Below the pieces are notes generated by a model. The model did no database searches, was not told the origin of the DNA, and saw nothing but the letters and a program-made list of their open reading frames with translations. The position numbers were made by a program, and so were the translations under genes. From the NCBI GenBank assembly GCA_946811695.1, contig OX328126.1:82906467-82970466 (forward strand): a stretch of 64,000 nt of DNA. The letters are read 5' to 3'. The stretch is from Gonocerus acuteangulatus. Its lineage: Eukaryota > Arthropoda > Insecta > Hemiptera > Coreidae. This document shows positions 22,019 through 33,797 of the stretch, one piece after another (the stretch's first letter is position 1; every line of letters starts with the position of its first letter).

Positions 22019-23144
22019 TTAGAGGCAACATTTTAGGGGGGAGGGCGGCGAGAAGGCTGGAAACAGCCAAGGTGAGCTGTTTTACCATGCTCATAAGGGT
22101 GGTGGTTAGATTCGTCACCCAGTCGGGTGGGGTGTTTGGTGAGGAGGTAGGACGGCAGAGAGGAGGTACCTGGGAGGTGGTGGGTTTGAGTGGGAGGAAA
22201 TCGTTGAGGGATACGGGAGTCGCACCAACAAAGGGATGGGCGGGGTTTTCCCAGACGCTGCGGGTGGGGGGTGGGGCTGGGTAGAAGGTAGGTGGGGGTG
22301 GGGGGTTCCGGGATTGAGTTTTCCTGGCCAGAGCTTGGTGGAGGAGTTTAATTCTATAGCTACACTGCCGATAGGAGGCAGGATGGTCGCCACTACAATT
22401 TATGCAAACAGTAGGGGTGCCGGGCGGACAAGCCCCGGTTTCGTGTGAGGCACCGCAATTGGCGCAGCGGATGGGTCTCCAACAATACCGTTTGGTGTGC
22501 CCAATCGATTGACACCTCAAACAGGTGGGCAGAGCCCGGTTGGTGGCGAATGGCTTGTGCCTTATAACTATGTTATCAATCACCTTGATCTTAGCAAGGT
22601 GTACGGAGTAGTTGTAGGTGGGCTTGAAGGTAACTAATACGTTCGCGGTTTCTATGCGTGTGCCTTCCCTAACCGTTGTCAGTCTCCTGACATCGATTAA
22701 GTCGTCGCACTTTAGTGTTTCCCTAATGGAGTGTAGATCGTGGTCCTCATCTAATCCTAGTATGAGGAATTGTTTGTTTGGCCCAGAGCCTTTGGGGGCG
22801 TATGTGTGAAAGTGCACCGGAGTGTCGGTTTCATGGGAGGCCTTAAGGCATTTCGTGGCTAGGTCGTAGTCGGATTGGTTCCCTAGGAATAGTTTCAGAT
22901 TTTGGCGGCATGGTTGCACCTTAAACTGAGTTATGTTGAGCGCCCTAATAGCAGAGGCCAGGTTTGAGGGGGTGTAGTCACTGGAGGTGAGGACTATTGG
23001 GGGTGGAAGTGAGGTTTTGGTCGGCTTGGGGGTGGGGACTTTTGTGGTTGGGATCAATGGGTCCTTAGAAGTGGACTGGTGGGTGGCTAGAACTTTGAAT
23101 TTGTTCGACACTACCGTAGGTAGGCAGGGCGGGGAGCCTGCCAT
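22008..23144 (-). CDS. LINE copy 1 ORF1 (gag-like nucleic-acid-binding protein)
   Basis: An open frame of 378 codons. The N-terminal half is Thr/Pro-rich, followed by the PRE/C2HC-like core (ALNITQFKVQPCRQNLKLFL, then KGSGPNKQFLILGLDEDHDL). Three zinc-knuckle-like clusters lie near residues 210-265: CLRCQSIGHTKRYC, CANCGASHETGAC and CINCSGDHPASYRQC. The C-terminus is Pro-rich. ORF1 proteins bind element RNA and form the retrotransposition RNP. The start is uncertain: at 23140-23150 the frame runs straight into the truncated RT of copy 2, so the true 5' UTR and perhaps the first codons are lost. Confidence 0.85.
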   Translation of the reverse strand: MAGSPPCLPTVVSNKFKVLATHQSTSKDPLIPTTKVPTPKPTKTSLPPPIVLTSSDYTPSNLASAIRALNITQFKVQPCRQNLKLFLGNQSDYDLATKCLKASHETDTPVHFHTYAPKGSGPNKQFLILGLDEDHDLHSIRETLKCDDLIDVRRLTTVREGTRIETANVLVTFKPTYNYSVHLAKIKVIDNIVIRHKPFATNRALPTCLRCQSIGHTKRYCWRPIRCANCGASHETGACPPGTPTVCINCSGDHPASYRQCSYRIKLLHQALARKTQSRNPPPPPTFYPAPPPTRSVWENPAHPFVGATPVSLNDFLPLKPTTSQVPPLCRPTSSPNTPPDWVTNLTTTLMSMVKQLTLAVSSLLAALPPKMLPLNDK

Positions 23145-24410
23145 AGGAGGGTAGGGCGGAGGACTCCTTTATATATGAGTAGTTTAAGGCTCAGAGAGAG
23201 GGTGGGGGAGGTCAGCAAGTGTTTCAGTGAGTGGTATCTCTTATTGACCATACCAAGCTTCTTCTGAAAGTGGGCGGTGAATGACATGTGTCTGCTCAGG
23301 CGAACTCCCAAGTACACTACTCTATTGGAAATGGGGTTTCGAGTTCCGTCAATTTGGAAGCTCATAGGGAGGGTCTTCTTACCTCTCTGGAATGAGCAGA
23401 TAAGAGTGTCAGTCTTACTGGGTTTGACTGATAAGTTTATGGCACTGAGTTGCGATGAGATAGCCTGTGCGGCTTTCTCAGTGTGCTCCAGTGATCTTTT
23501 CGGGTTGATTGAGGTACCAAAAATAGCGATGTCGTCCGCGTAAGCGGCAATTTGGACGTGAGGATATTTCTGGCCGACAATGTCACCAGTATATATACAG
23601 AAGAGTGTGGGCGAAAGAACAGATCCCGCAGGGGTAGGGAAGTATCTCGGAGAGGCTCGTTCCGACTCGAACTGAGAAGGTCTGGTCTTTGAGATAGGAT
23701 TGTAAAGTGTTGAATCATTGTTCAGGGCAATTGTGCCTCTTAAGCTTGTGTAAAAGGCTACCGTGATCGACGGAATCGAATGCTTTGGTGCAGTCGATTG
23801 AGATTAGGGAGGTACAGTGATTTTTGTGGATTTTTTTAACTATTTGGGACTGGAGCCGTGCGAGGGAATGCTCGGTACTAAGACCCAATCTGAAACTTGC
23901 CTGTTCTGGGGGAATGAGATTCTCATCCTCCCAGAAGTCGTTAAGATATTTGAGAAGTACCTTCTCGAATATATTGGGCATGTGAGGCAGGAGACTAATG
24001 GGCCTGTAGTGCTCGGGCAGGTGGCCGGACTTTTCGGGTTTGAGGAGGGGAAAAACTATGGCGTGCTTCCAGTCCTGTGGGAAGTGCCTAAGTCTGAGAC
24101 AGAAGTTGAAGAGGTGCGCAAGGTAGGATAAGGCCTTAGGTGGTAACTGGCGCAAGAGTACATTCTGTACTTTGTCCAGACCAGGGGATTTATTACCCTT
24201 GGTGCGTCTGAGGAAGGCTTTGAGCTGTTTCGGTGAGACGAACATGAAGTTGTCTTCATCCGTCATACGAGGTGGCGGGTTTCTCTCGGCGGCGCGGGAG
24301 TCCGCGGCAAGGTGGGTCGCCATGACCTCAGCTTGTTCCGTTTCATCGAGCAGAGTACCCTGGGTTTGGAGTCGGACTGAGTTCCACTTTTTGGAAACAC
24401 TACTCTTCAC
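23140..24410 (-). pseudogene. LINE copy 2: reverse transcriptase, frameshifted and 3'-truncated
   Basis: Three successive minus-strand frames (24410-23715, 23718-23437, 23365-23140) together cover the same RT region as copy 1, at clearly lower integrity. GNKSPGLDKVQ and SIDCTKAFDSVDH are in the first frame, and YLGVRLSRHMSF is in the last. A deletion near 23630 removes part of the motif B block (GVPQG). The sequence ends abruptly after YKGVLRPTLLW, and ORF1 of copy 1 begins immediately. Confidence 0.85.
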
Positions 24411-24476
24411 TAGTTTCTAGAACATCTTGTGGTCGCCATGTGTGCTCACAAGTGTGTCATGCCTAATAGACGTTTT

Positions 24477-25500
24477 TCACTGCCTCATGAGGGAGCGGAT
24501 TTGGGTTCTGGGTGTGCTTGGGCGGGACTCGTAGGTTAGGGGGGGCTGGGGCGAACATTGGTATAGACAGGTCTGCTGCGTCTGTGAGAGAGGGGAGGCG
24601 GTAGTGGGGAGGGGAGGATTGTGGATGTGGGATGCGGGCTGCGTACCAATTGGAAAGTGGGAGTGTTTGTCCCAGGCGTTGCTCGTGGGAGGGGGAGCAG
24701 AGTAGAAAGTAAGTGATGGTGGGGGGATGCGGACTTGGGATTTCCTAATCAGAGTCTTCAGGAGTAACTTCAGCCTGTACGGGCACTGTTTCGATGAGGC
24801 AAGGTGGTTGCCATTACAGTTACAACATTGGGAAGGAGTGTCTAGTGTACATGACTTGCCAGTCTCGTGGGTAGCGCCGCAGTTGGCGCATCTAAGGGTC
24901 CTCCAACAGTACCGTTTGGTGTGCCCTATTTGTTGGCATCTCAAGCAGGTGGGTATAGCCCTGTTGGTTGTTAATGGCTTGTGCCGGACAATTATATGAT
25001 CAATGACTTAGATCTTCTCGAGGTGTGTATGATAGTTATAGTTAGGTTTGAACGTTCGCAGTGGTTACGCGCACGCCTTCTCTGATCGTTGTCAGTCGTC
25101 TGACATCGATGAGATCGTCGTGCTAAAGCGCTAATTTAATAGAGTCAAGGTCATGTTCCTCATCTAAACCTAGAATAACGAACTTTTTGTTAGGACCAGT
25201 GCCTTTTGGGAAGTAGGTGTAAAAAGAGACCGGAGTATTGGTCTGGTGGGATGCACTGAGCATTCGGGTGGCAACGTTATAGTCCTCTTGTTTGTTGAGG
25301 AGAAGTTTCATAACTCGTCGATTTTTCTAAATGCGAAAATCGACGATACTTAATCCTTTAATTGCTCCGGCTAGGCGGGAGGGGGTGTAGACAGATGCGT
25401 CGAAGACGATCGGGGGGTTGGTTTACGAGCGGGTGTTATGGTGGCGGTAGTGTCCTTAGAGGGGGGTAGCTGAGATAGAACAGTAAATTTGTTCGACACC
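24477..25500 (-). pseudogene. LINE copy 2 ORF1 fragments; endonuclease deleted
   Basis: The N-terminal part (VSNKFTVL near 25490; 25311-25123 with KGTGPNKKFVILGLDEEHDL) and the zinc-knuckle part (24944-24477 with CQQIGHTKRYC, CANCGATHETGKSC and CCNCNGNHLASSKQC) are separated by frameshifts. After the Pro-rich tail, the sequence jumps at about 24595 to the linker before RT, so the whole APE endonuclease has been lost by internal deletion. Confidence 0.8.
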
Positions 25501-25605
25501 GGGGGGGTGTGGATTTTTTAGAATCTTAAAATTTATTAAGATGTTGACTTCAGCTAGCGGGGTCATCCTCGAATAGGCTACGTTTAGCTGGAGGGGGGAT
25601 GACCA

Positions 25606-25962
25606 CTATCTCCATAAGGGAGGGGTTTTGTAGGTTACCACTGCCGAGAGATTGCTCGGTAGGGAGGACGGGTTGGTTCGAAGTGTGGTCCTTAAAAGGA
25701 CAATGGGCTCGCAGGCCTCAGCACCGGCACGGCGAGTTGGTCTTACTACCCGGCTGATCCCCTTACCGATTCCTGTATTGTCCATGTCGTGCCGGAGAAG
25801 TGTATAGCCTTGAAAGTGTGCGTAACTACCTCTGGTCAGTCGTGTGTCGGTTAGTATGAATACTGTGGGCTGTATTTGTCGTAGAAATAAGTCCACGTCT
25901 TGTAGTTTTGGAGTTTTTAGAAGTCCGTTCGTGTTTAAATTAAGTATAGTGTGTCTGATCAT
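25606..25962 (-). pseudogene. LINE copy 3 ORF2: endonuclease N-terminal fragment
   Basis: It begins MIRHTILNLNTNGL and keeps FILTDTRLTRG and QGYTLLRHDMDN, then loses similarity by frameshift after about residue 70. It has the same start context relative to ORF1 as copy 1. It shows the same TDT variant of the endonuclease motif. Confidence 0.7.
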
Positions 25963-26270
25963 TTAGATCAGTTCTGTCATGAGTTCGACTAATGTGCGTA
26001 TCATGGACATCATGTCTGTCATGGTGTTTGTCAGTCGTTCGACCCATGCGGGTGTAGTGTCACTGGTGTGTTGTTGTGGTGCGATAGGTGTAGGTTGCTG
26101 GTAAATGGGTGGTGTAGGTGGGGTGAGCAGCAGAGCTGGTCTGGTGTTAGGTGTACATTGGGGAAGTGGTAGTGTTTCTGGTGGTGGTGGAGGGGGAACT
26201 TGTGTGGTGAGGCCAGTGAAGGCATTGGAGTAGCTGAAGGCTGGGTCTACTGTTCTGAACGTTCGTGTAG

Positions 26271-26868
26271 TGTACCGAAATAAATTTAATTTGAAAGACT
26301 CACTTACCAACACCTGGGGTGGTACAATTTATCCGGATAGACAACGGATAGCCAGGTTCAATGAGGTATGAAACCCAGGTGATCCAAATAAAAAAAAAAG
26401 AAAACAACAAGATACTCCAGAGCTGGTAACTATATTGAAATAAGTACAAAATGTTCCCAATAAGATAACAAATACATGTACACATATATATACCTTAAAT
26501 ATAATAAATATCTATGAATACCAAAAAAATAAATAAATTCCCAATAAAAGGGTAAGCATGAATATATATATATGTTAAATATCACAAGAAGAATTAATAT
26601 CATTCCAATACTGAATAATATAGCAAAAGGTATCGATAGATAAACATATATGCATATACACCAGATACTATCAGTAATCTGGGAAGAACAAAATTAGACT
26701 CTTAATAAAAGCATAAATATATATATATATAGAAATGTCACAAGAAGAATCAATCTTACTCAAGTATTGAATAATATAGCAAAAGGTATCGATAGATAAA
26801 CATATATACATATACACCAGATACTATCAGTAATCTGGGAAGAACAAAATTAGACTCTTAATAAAAGC

Positions 26869-26937
<69 letters not shown>

Positions 26938-28042
26938 TCACAAGAAGAATCAATATTATTCAAGTATTGAATAATATAGCAAAAGGTATCGATAGATAAA
27001 CATACATGTATATACACCAGATACTATCAGTAATCTGGGAAGAACAAAATTATACTCTTAATAAAAGCATAAATATATATGTATATATATATATATATCT
27101 TAATAAAAGCATAAATATACATATATATAGAAATATAACATTTAATTTGGGAAAAACACAATTCTCAAAAACTCATAAAATCCCGTAGTCTGGCCTGGCC
27201 AATAACTACTTGAGAATAATACATGACGGTAAAACTGAAGTCCATAACTATCCAACAAATTGGCATAGAAAACACATACTGAAGAATTATCGAATTGCAA
27301 CTACATGTACAATTCCACAACCTGGCATAGCCACCAATATCAAATTACAACACAAAATTTTGGTAATCTGGCATTGCCAATAACTTATTTAGCGATAATA
27401 AACTTAACTTTTCCCAAATTTTTAAACTATGCACAATATAGTTACTTGCACTCATGGCAGTAATTGAACGACAAAATTTGACATAATGAGGCCTGGAGAT
27501 TAATAAAACGTGGAGCCTGGTGTCCAGCAGAAGATAAAATGTATGGGTTACTCACTCATTTGTCCCACAATATGCTCTAAAAGCCTACCACATGGAGTTC
27601 CAATCACATGTTCGGCCAAAACGATAAACCGAGAAGACAAATGCCGCCTCTTCGTGCTACTGGATCTTCAGTTTCATTATTAACAAAAAAAGGACGCCTC
27701 AGTCCCTCCTTAAAAAGCTGGAAACCTCATACTTGCAACAAAAAAAAAACTTTTCTTCCCTGGCACTAGCGTCTACCTACGCCATTTTTCACAGACTCCC
27801 CCTAGAACCGACGCCTCTTCTCCCCAAGGCCTACCGACCACGGAAAAAAACAAAAGAATAAAAATCTTAAATTATATACGAAACTGTTACATCCAAAATG
27901 GAGAAGAAAATTGACTATCTTTTGTGGATAGTAAACATTTACAAGTGGTGCGAATTCCAAATAAAATATAAAACGTGAAATGTTATCAGTCCAAAGAGGT
28001 AGAGAAAGCAGGTTCTCACTCCCCGCAGGGGGCCACGTCACA
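26271..28042 (-). mobile_element. Solo LTR (1772 bp) with perfect 4-bp target duplication
   Basis: On the minus strand the block starts TGTGACGTGG and ends TTTCGGTACA, giving TG...CA ends with a short TGT/ACA inverted repeat. It is flanked by CTAC on both sides (28043-28046; 26267-26270). Removing it rejoins the LINE ORF1 sequence. It has no coding capacity, so it is a solo LTR (or a short non-autonomous LTR unit). It is GC-richer at the 28.0-kb end and contains an internal ~150-bp tandem repeat. The superfamily is not known. Confidence 0.8.
26577..27080. repeat. ~150-bp tandem repeat x3 inside the solo LTR
   Basis: Three copies (from about 26577, 26732 and 26933) share CACAAGAAGAATCAAT, AATATAGCAAAAGGTATCGA and ACCAGATACTATCAGTAATC. 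They are separated by variable AT dinucleotide runs, the longest at 26876-26930. Confidence 0.9.
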
Positions 28043-29419
28043 GTAGGTGTATTGTTAGCCGGGGGGCTACAGTTGTTTGGCGGGCTTTTCGGCTCTTCTC
28101 AAGAAGGTCGAGCCGGGCTGGGCATTGCCTGTATGAGGCGGGGTGCTCTTCCTGACAGTTAGGGCACTGGAGTGAGTTTGTTATTCGGTCGCATTCTTTC
28201 GACGCGTGTGCTTTACTACAGCGAACACAACGTTCGCGTAAATTGCAATTATTTCTGGTGTGGCCAAAGCGCTGACACCGGAAAGATTGTGTTGTCTCCC
28301 TTGTAGGGTATAAAATAAACAATTATTTGATCGATCGATTTGAGGTTTGCGGGGTTGAATTTGTGGGTGAAGGTGAGCAAGACAGGGGAGATGGGGGCTC
28401 TAGTATCGTCTGTCTGTGTTTTGCTCATGCGTTTCTCTGATACCAGTTGATTCGTATTGAGCTCCCGCTTGATGTTGTCTAGGGGGTGGTCCACATCCAG
28501 CCCGAAGAGCACGAACAGTTGGTTTTTGGGAGAGCCCTTGGATGTGTATGAGAAGAATTGAGTTTTGTTGTTTGTCAGTTTGGTTTTAATGGTGTCGAAT
28601 TTCTTGAGGTCTTGGGCAAAGATTTTATTACCGCCTTTGCAACGTTGTACTGTATAGTTTTTGATCCCGGCTGTATTCAGTGTTTTTATGAGGCTGTTTT
28701 CATAGTGTGGGGGCAGTACAATAGGTGGTGGTCTGATGTTTCTGAGAGGCTCAAATTTGTTTTGTGTTTTGATCGGGGCGGGGGTGTTGTTAACTGTGGG
28801 TGTGGTTTTACGGGCCACCTTCCGATGTTTTTTACCCTGTGGTTTGACTAGCGTAAAGATTTCACTATCAGTGACAGCTTCGCTCTCAGAAGAGCTGCTG
28901 GTCTCTATGGGTCTCTTAGAGGCCGGAGGGAGGTTGGGGAAATCTGTAGTGTTGTCTACGGCGATACCCTGCTCCATAGGGTGTCTAGGTCTATTCATAA
29001 AAAACGCTGGGATCAGGGAAAGGTATAAGATACCATGGGTTGAGTCCTCTGAGCTATTCAAAGCCATATGTATACAGACCTTGATGGTGTAGTCATGTAT
29101 TAAGGATTCGTGACCTCCTGTTATATCTGCTAGAGGTAGCGTTTTTTTCTGTATGCTATAACTGACCTCTTCGAAGGCGTCGGGTAGAGCACTGCATGGT
29201 TTATTTATCAATTTATGGGTTAGTTCGCCTGATATTAATAAATCATCAATCAACTCACTCGGGGGCCAGGATGTTAAGGAGACGATCCATCTCTTACTTG
29301 TGAAGGTGCGTGTGGCGAGGGCCTGTAGTGTATCTTTGTTGATGTGAGTACTGGTGGAGAGTGGTGGTGTGTCTGAGCGGGTCTGGTGTGTGGTACGTGG
29401 GTGCTCGTCTGAGTACATG

Positions 29420-29700
29420 GTGGTGTGGAGGGCATGGTGATAGTAGAGGGGATAGAGTAGATTGGGGGTACCCTGGTAATTTTAACCCTGTACCGACCGT
29501 CAGACGGGTGGGCAAGCCCCGAAAAGCAGAACCCCTTAACAATTCCCTTGTGGGTCCGGACCCAACGGCTTGTTTAGGGATCCTGGATGTGCCCCTTACT
29601 CTCTTCTTCTGCGACTCCTGCTGGTCCTGGCTGCTACACCAAGCGCTTCTGCTCTTTCGAGCCTACTGACCGAGCGGGTGCTCGGGGCCTAGTTTCTTGA
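29420..29700 (-). other. Probable 5' UTR of LINE copy 3
   Basis: GC-richer minus-strand sequence directly upstream of the ORF1 start, ending near 29.7 kb where the AT content rises. Inferred from position only. Confidence 0.35.
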
Positions 29701-31257
29701 GTAGCTGGTGCTACTGGAGATGGCTGGAGAGCGGCCGGTGAATGCACAAAAGCTGCGAGGAAGATAAACAAGTTCCAAGTAACAGAGCGATGTGATCAGC
29801 TCGATACTTCATTGGGAAGTTATTCGTCTCTTGCCGAGGTTGATTCATAGGCCGAGGTCGGGGCGCCTCGGTCAAAGTCGGGAATGTTCAGGTGCAAGTC
29901 GGCCGAGCTCGTAACGGCTCGTTCCTATTGGCTGTTCCCGGATGCTTCTCATTGGTCCGCCTGTGGTCACCAGTCCACTCATTACATCTCCAAACGCCCT
30001 TGAAATCGGAAATTGAATTTTTCATAGCTGATGGTGCTATTCACTTTAACTTAAAATTACGAGAGAACTAAAGGCAAACCAAAGTAACAAGGGGAAGCAT
30101 CGTGTTACCTACATCTTTCTGATTCAGAAAATAAAATTTAAAAAAAAGTCAATTTTCAATTTGCCCTTTCTCTTCAAAGGTCCTGATATGGAAAACTTGT
30201 TGCATTTTTTAAAATTATTTTCTTATGTTGACTTTGAACTATTCTTTGTTAATAATTCACAGTCACATTAGGTAAGTATTAATTTGTAAACAACTCAAGA
30301 AAAGTTAATTGAGCTCTTGAATAACCTTTATTATTTTTCATTATTAAATAGCATTACATAGAAAGTCAAGGAATGGTTGAGCTAAGAGAAAACGTAAGAT
30401 ATTTCACTAAAAAAAAAAACTACATTTTGAATATTTCGGCATGCTATTTAGCAGCCTTCTTGAGCAATAAATACCTATTTGATGGAGGAATACCACAACT
30501 AAGGTACCACTCCTCCATTGTTCTTAAGGATGACAATGAATAAGCTCTGAATATCTGATGTTTTCTCTTATCAGAATCTGAACCATTCCTCCAGCTATTG
30601 GTAAATATTACAAGTATGTTAGTATTTATTAAAATACATAAAACTATATTGTACTTAATTCCACAATATCACTATATTGTACATATTAGTGACAACTAAC
30701 AGTTTACTATCATTTAATTCTTAAGTTACTTATTTATTTTTTACCAGTAATAATTTTTTGTATTATATACTTAAAAGATTGTTACCATTGTACAAATAAA
30801 GTCTATTTTTATTGTAAAAACTTATTTTGTTCCAAATTTTAACCCTTTGCTTTAAAAATGTTTTTTTATGAAAAAAAAATCAAATAAATAATGATATAAT
30901 GTCATTGAAGACTTATTTGAGATTTGTGTTCAGTTTTATTAAACCCTAAGTCCGTTATTTTATAGAAAGATTTAACCCACGACAGAATGGAATTTTATTC
31001 GCCAATATGCACATATTTACAGTTGATTATAACAGTAAAACGAATTTGCTAGTAAAACAAGATACTTAAAATGACAACGAATTTTTGGTTGTTTCGAATA
31101 GAGCCTTCTCAGCAGTAGTCGAAGAGTAAGTACGTTTTCAGTACGTAATTGTATTGACTTATACAGATTAAGAATTATCCACTCCTGTGTAAGTAGTCTA
31201 CTGTCAGTTTCCTGTGATTTGTGATGCTAATCTATTCCATTTCTTCGAGATGTACGT
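29701..31257. other. No gene; two degenerate hammerhead-like motifs
   Basis: AT-rich with no supported ORF. On the minus strand, AAGAAGGCTGCTAAATAGCA followed by GCCGAAATATTC (30426-30470) and GAGAAGGCTCTATTCGAAAC (31088-31120) resemble the Penelope-type hammerhead motif seen elsewhere, with mutated cores. Confidence 0.35.
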
Positions 31258-31261
31258 AACC

Positions 31262-31305
31262 GCGCTAAGATGACGCAGTTCCTGCGAGTCGGACTCTTTT
31301 CTATT
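31262..31305 (+). repeat. Terminal fragment of repeat family K
   Basis: ACCGCGCTAAGATGACGCAG followed by TTCCTGCGAGTCGGAC, with a CGCAG/CTGCG hairpin. It matches the ends of longer family K copies at 39645 and 50104. Confidence 0.6.
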
Positions 31306-31584
31306 TATGATTAATGGAATCGTATTATATTGTTTCACTAAAATGTACATCGATCAAGGCCTAAACATTGTAGTGTGATCAAAATCGGCAAGCTTTTTTT
31401 CTGTAATTATCTGTTTTCATGTTTGAAATGCTTAGTCGATAATGCTTCTCTTTTTTTTTTCTTCTTTTTTTTTTTTGGCAACTTTTTTTTAAAAACGACA
31501 ATTGATTTATTCTATGCTGCTATTGTTGAAGTAGTGTTATCTTTAACTACAGAGAACATAACTGAGGTAACTTTCTGACACATA

Positions 31585-32120
31585 AATATAATAATAATAA
31601 AATTTTATTTGTTAAAGATTTACAATCTTGTACATATCATACATATATAAATAAAAAATAACATTTCACCCACATGAGTCCGGTTAATCATAACTCTACA
31701 ATTATTTGTAATAAAAAACAAAAAACAAAAAGAACTAAATAATGATACTTCATTGCGTTTCAAATTATTTATCTTTACATTTTCAATAAACCACAAAAAA
31801 TAAGGAGAATAACATAAAAGAACAAAGCAAAAAAAAAAAAAAAGAAAACAACCTTTATGAATAGTAGAAGAAAATAAATGAAAAAACAAAAACAAACAAA
31901 AAAAGCGATTAATTGAACTGGCCATAGTCATAGAACTGGATTGTTAAGTGGATCATCATTGTTTAAAGATTTGAGTGAATTGGATGCTGACATTATGAAG
32001 CAGTAGATCTTGTTGAGTTTGTCGGCGTTATCTATTTCAAGTATATCTTGTATTTTGTGGATATCACTTGGAGCAGAGAGAAGTGGTCTTAAATATTTGT
32101 GTCGGTTTTCTATTAGATTT
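31585..32120 (-). mobile_element. LINE 3'-terminal fragment
   Basis: On the minus strand, about 60 open codons (around 32120-31928, [20 protein letters not shown]) precede a UTR. It ends TTGTAAATCTTTAACAAATA followed by (TTA)n, a common LINE 3' end. The (AT)n run just upstream cuts it off. Confidence 0.45.
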
Positions 32121-32150
32121 TCATAAAAACACACATAAATATATATAGCG

Positions 32151-32246
<96 letters not shown>

Positions 32247-32768
32247 CGATACACACATAAATATATATAGCGATAAAATAAAGATTTTGCGTTCATCTGA
32301 AAAATTGAATGATCTATGGCAATTCAACTGCTCTTATAATTGTAGGACCTAACAATTAATCAAAATGTTAATTAGTAAAATACTACAATTTAATGTAAGT
32401 AATTAAATATTTAAAAGAAATCTGTTTGAAATTAATTCATGATTGATTCATTCAAACCTGAACGAGGATAAGCATTCTTTGTCGAGTATGTTTAACCCCG
32501 CCATCATGGATCAAAGAGATAACATCTAGCTATAAAGGCTGAGAAGGCATTAGGGCTAAAACTAGGCCTACAATCAATTTCTACGCATTCACCATCGGCC
32601 TCAATGCAAGGTCTAGGTATGTAAAAATAACATTCAGTATACTTCCTAAGGATAATTATACATTTTTCTCTTGCGATTTTTGAAAAGTCCGGCTTAAGGA
32701 GTGGTACAGCATGGACCGATGACAGAAACGTCAGAGACACTGGAGCTGCCTTAACTTAACGTGTTTCC

Positions 32769-32908
32769 GTTTTAGCGCGGTTACTCCCTCCCTTCATAGG
32801 GAGGAATCCCGCTTATAAGGTTGATCTCATGAAACAATCCGGAAGTGCCGACTAGAAAATTTTGCGTTTCAGAACCCCTAGAGACCGAAAATAACGGTGG
32901 TTCAAATT

Positions 32909-32939
<31 letters not shown>

Positions 32940-33100
32940 TTGTCTGTTCGCGCTTTTCCGGCCTCAATAATGGTCCGATTCTGATAAAATTTGGTACAAA
33001 AATCTTTCGTCTAATTTTAAAGGTCAAGTTCGATAACCAGCAGAATCCGCCTACCGGAACGTGGTCCTGCTAGTCAAACTTTTTTATCCCTTTGTCATTT
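32769..33100 (+). repeat. Repeat family K, start fragment
   Basis: It begins TTTTAGCGCGGTTACTCCCT and contains the palindromic CCTCCCTTCATAGGGAGG, GAAACAATCCGGAAGTGCCG and TGGTCCGATTCTGATAAAAT, all shared with copies at 42.3, 48.6 and 60.0 kb. A short (AT)n run (32916-32938) lies at the same internal position as in the other copies. Confidence 0.7.
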
Positions 33101-33789
33101 GGAGAGCTTAGAATTGATACAGATGTTTTAATCTATGTGGAAATGTAAAATAAAGCAAGATCTCAACAAAACTGATTATATTTTTAGCGTAAATTGCTCC
33201 CTTAAGGTGCCACACAGTGGTGCTAGAGCGGAAAAAATTAAATTTTCGAAAGCGCTATTCTCCATCATTTAGTTTGTGATTCTCACACTATATCAGCTAT
33301 AGAATCTAGGAACAGCATACTTTCCCACCTGTTTAAAGATTATTCCCATTAATTTAGGCGCGAAGTCAGAATAATGGAAATGTGACAAAATTACACACTA
33401 CTATAAAAAAATGAATATATAATTTCAAAAGGCAGAGAAAAAATTATCAAATTTTTCCCTGCTCTGCGATGGTCAACCAAGCCACACATCAGTCAAACTG
33501 GGCAACAAAAAAATAGAGCGCAATACAACGTTATAAGTTAAGAATTTTATGTAAGCATTGAGAACAGCTATGGTTACGAAGAGATCTCCACCTTCCTCCG
33601 AGATGAGAATGGTCACTTTTCAAAGTAGACAGGTTCAAGTAAAAATTAGAAAAAAAATCACCTCCTTTTATCTGCTTATCCGATTACAACACCGGAATAA
33701 AAGGAAAGGATTAGAGCACGCCTTTATTTGGTATTGGCTCAATAATAAATGTCGCCACGTCGAAACACTTTTAATTTGAGTTCATTCTA
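33101..33789. other. No gene recognised
   Basis: AT-rich sequence with only a short ORF (33558-33779) that shows no domain. Confidence 0.5.
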
Positions 33790-33797
33790 GGTGCTAA

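Larger units (their letters stand above)
25963..29418 (-). pseudogene. LINE copy 3 ORF1, split by a solo LTR
   Basis: The upstream part (29418-28047) has the ORF1 core (VQRCKGGNKIF; NQLFVLFGLDVDHPLDNIK) and zinc knuckles CQRFGHTRNNC, CVRCSKAHASKEC and CPNCQEEHPASYRQC. The downstream part (26266-25963) has RTVDPAFSYSNAF and a Pro-rich tail. Between them sits a 1772-bp insertion (26271-28042). Frame changes at about 28310 (before the knuckles) and again shortly before the insertion show further decay. Copy 3 is the most divergent of the four LINE copies. Confidence 0.75.

Noticed and set aside
22072..22809. Several plus-strand ORFs across LINE copy 1 ORF1 (also 19754-20995, 23277-24420)
   Set aside because: Antisense shadows of the GC-richer LINE ORFs on the minus strand.
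26577..27080. Regularly spaced repeats considered as a CRISPR array
   Set aside because: Eukaryotic context, ~150-bp units and AT spacers; this is a minisatellite in an LTR.
18327..29700. Telomeric array of Jockey-type elements
   Set aside because: No telomeric simple repeats, and the array is embedded between ordinary repeats and host genes on one contig.
32121..32327. ORFs of repeated Tyr-Ile residues around the AT runs (also at 34884 and 42049)
   Set aside because: Translations of (AT)n microsatellites; no coding signal.
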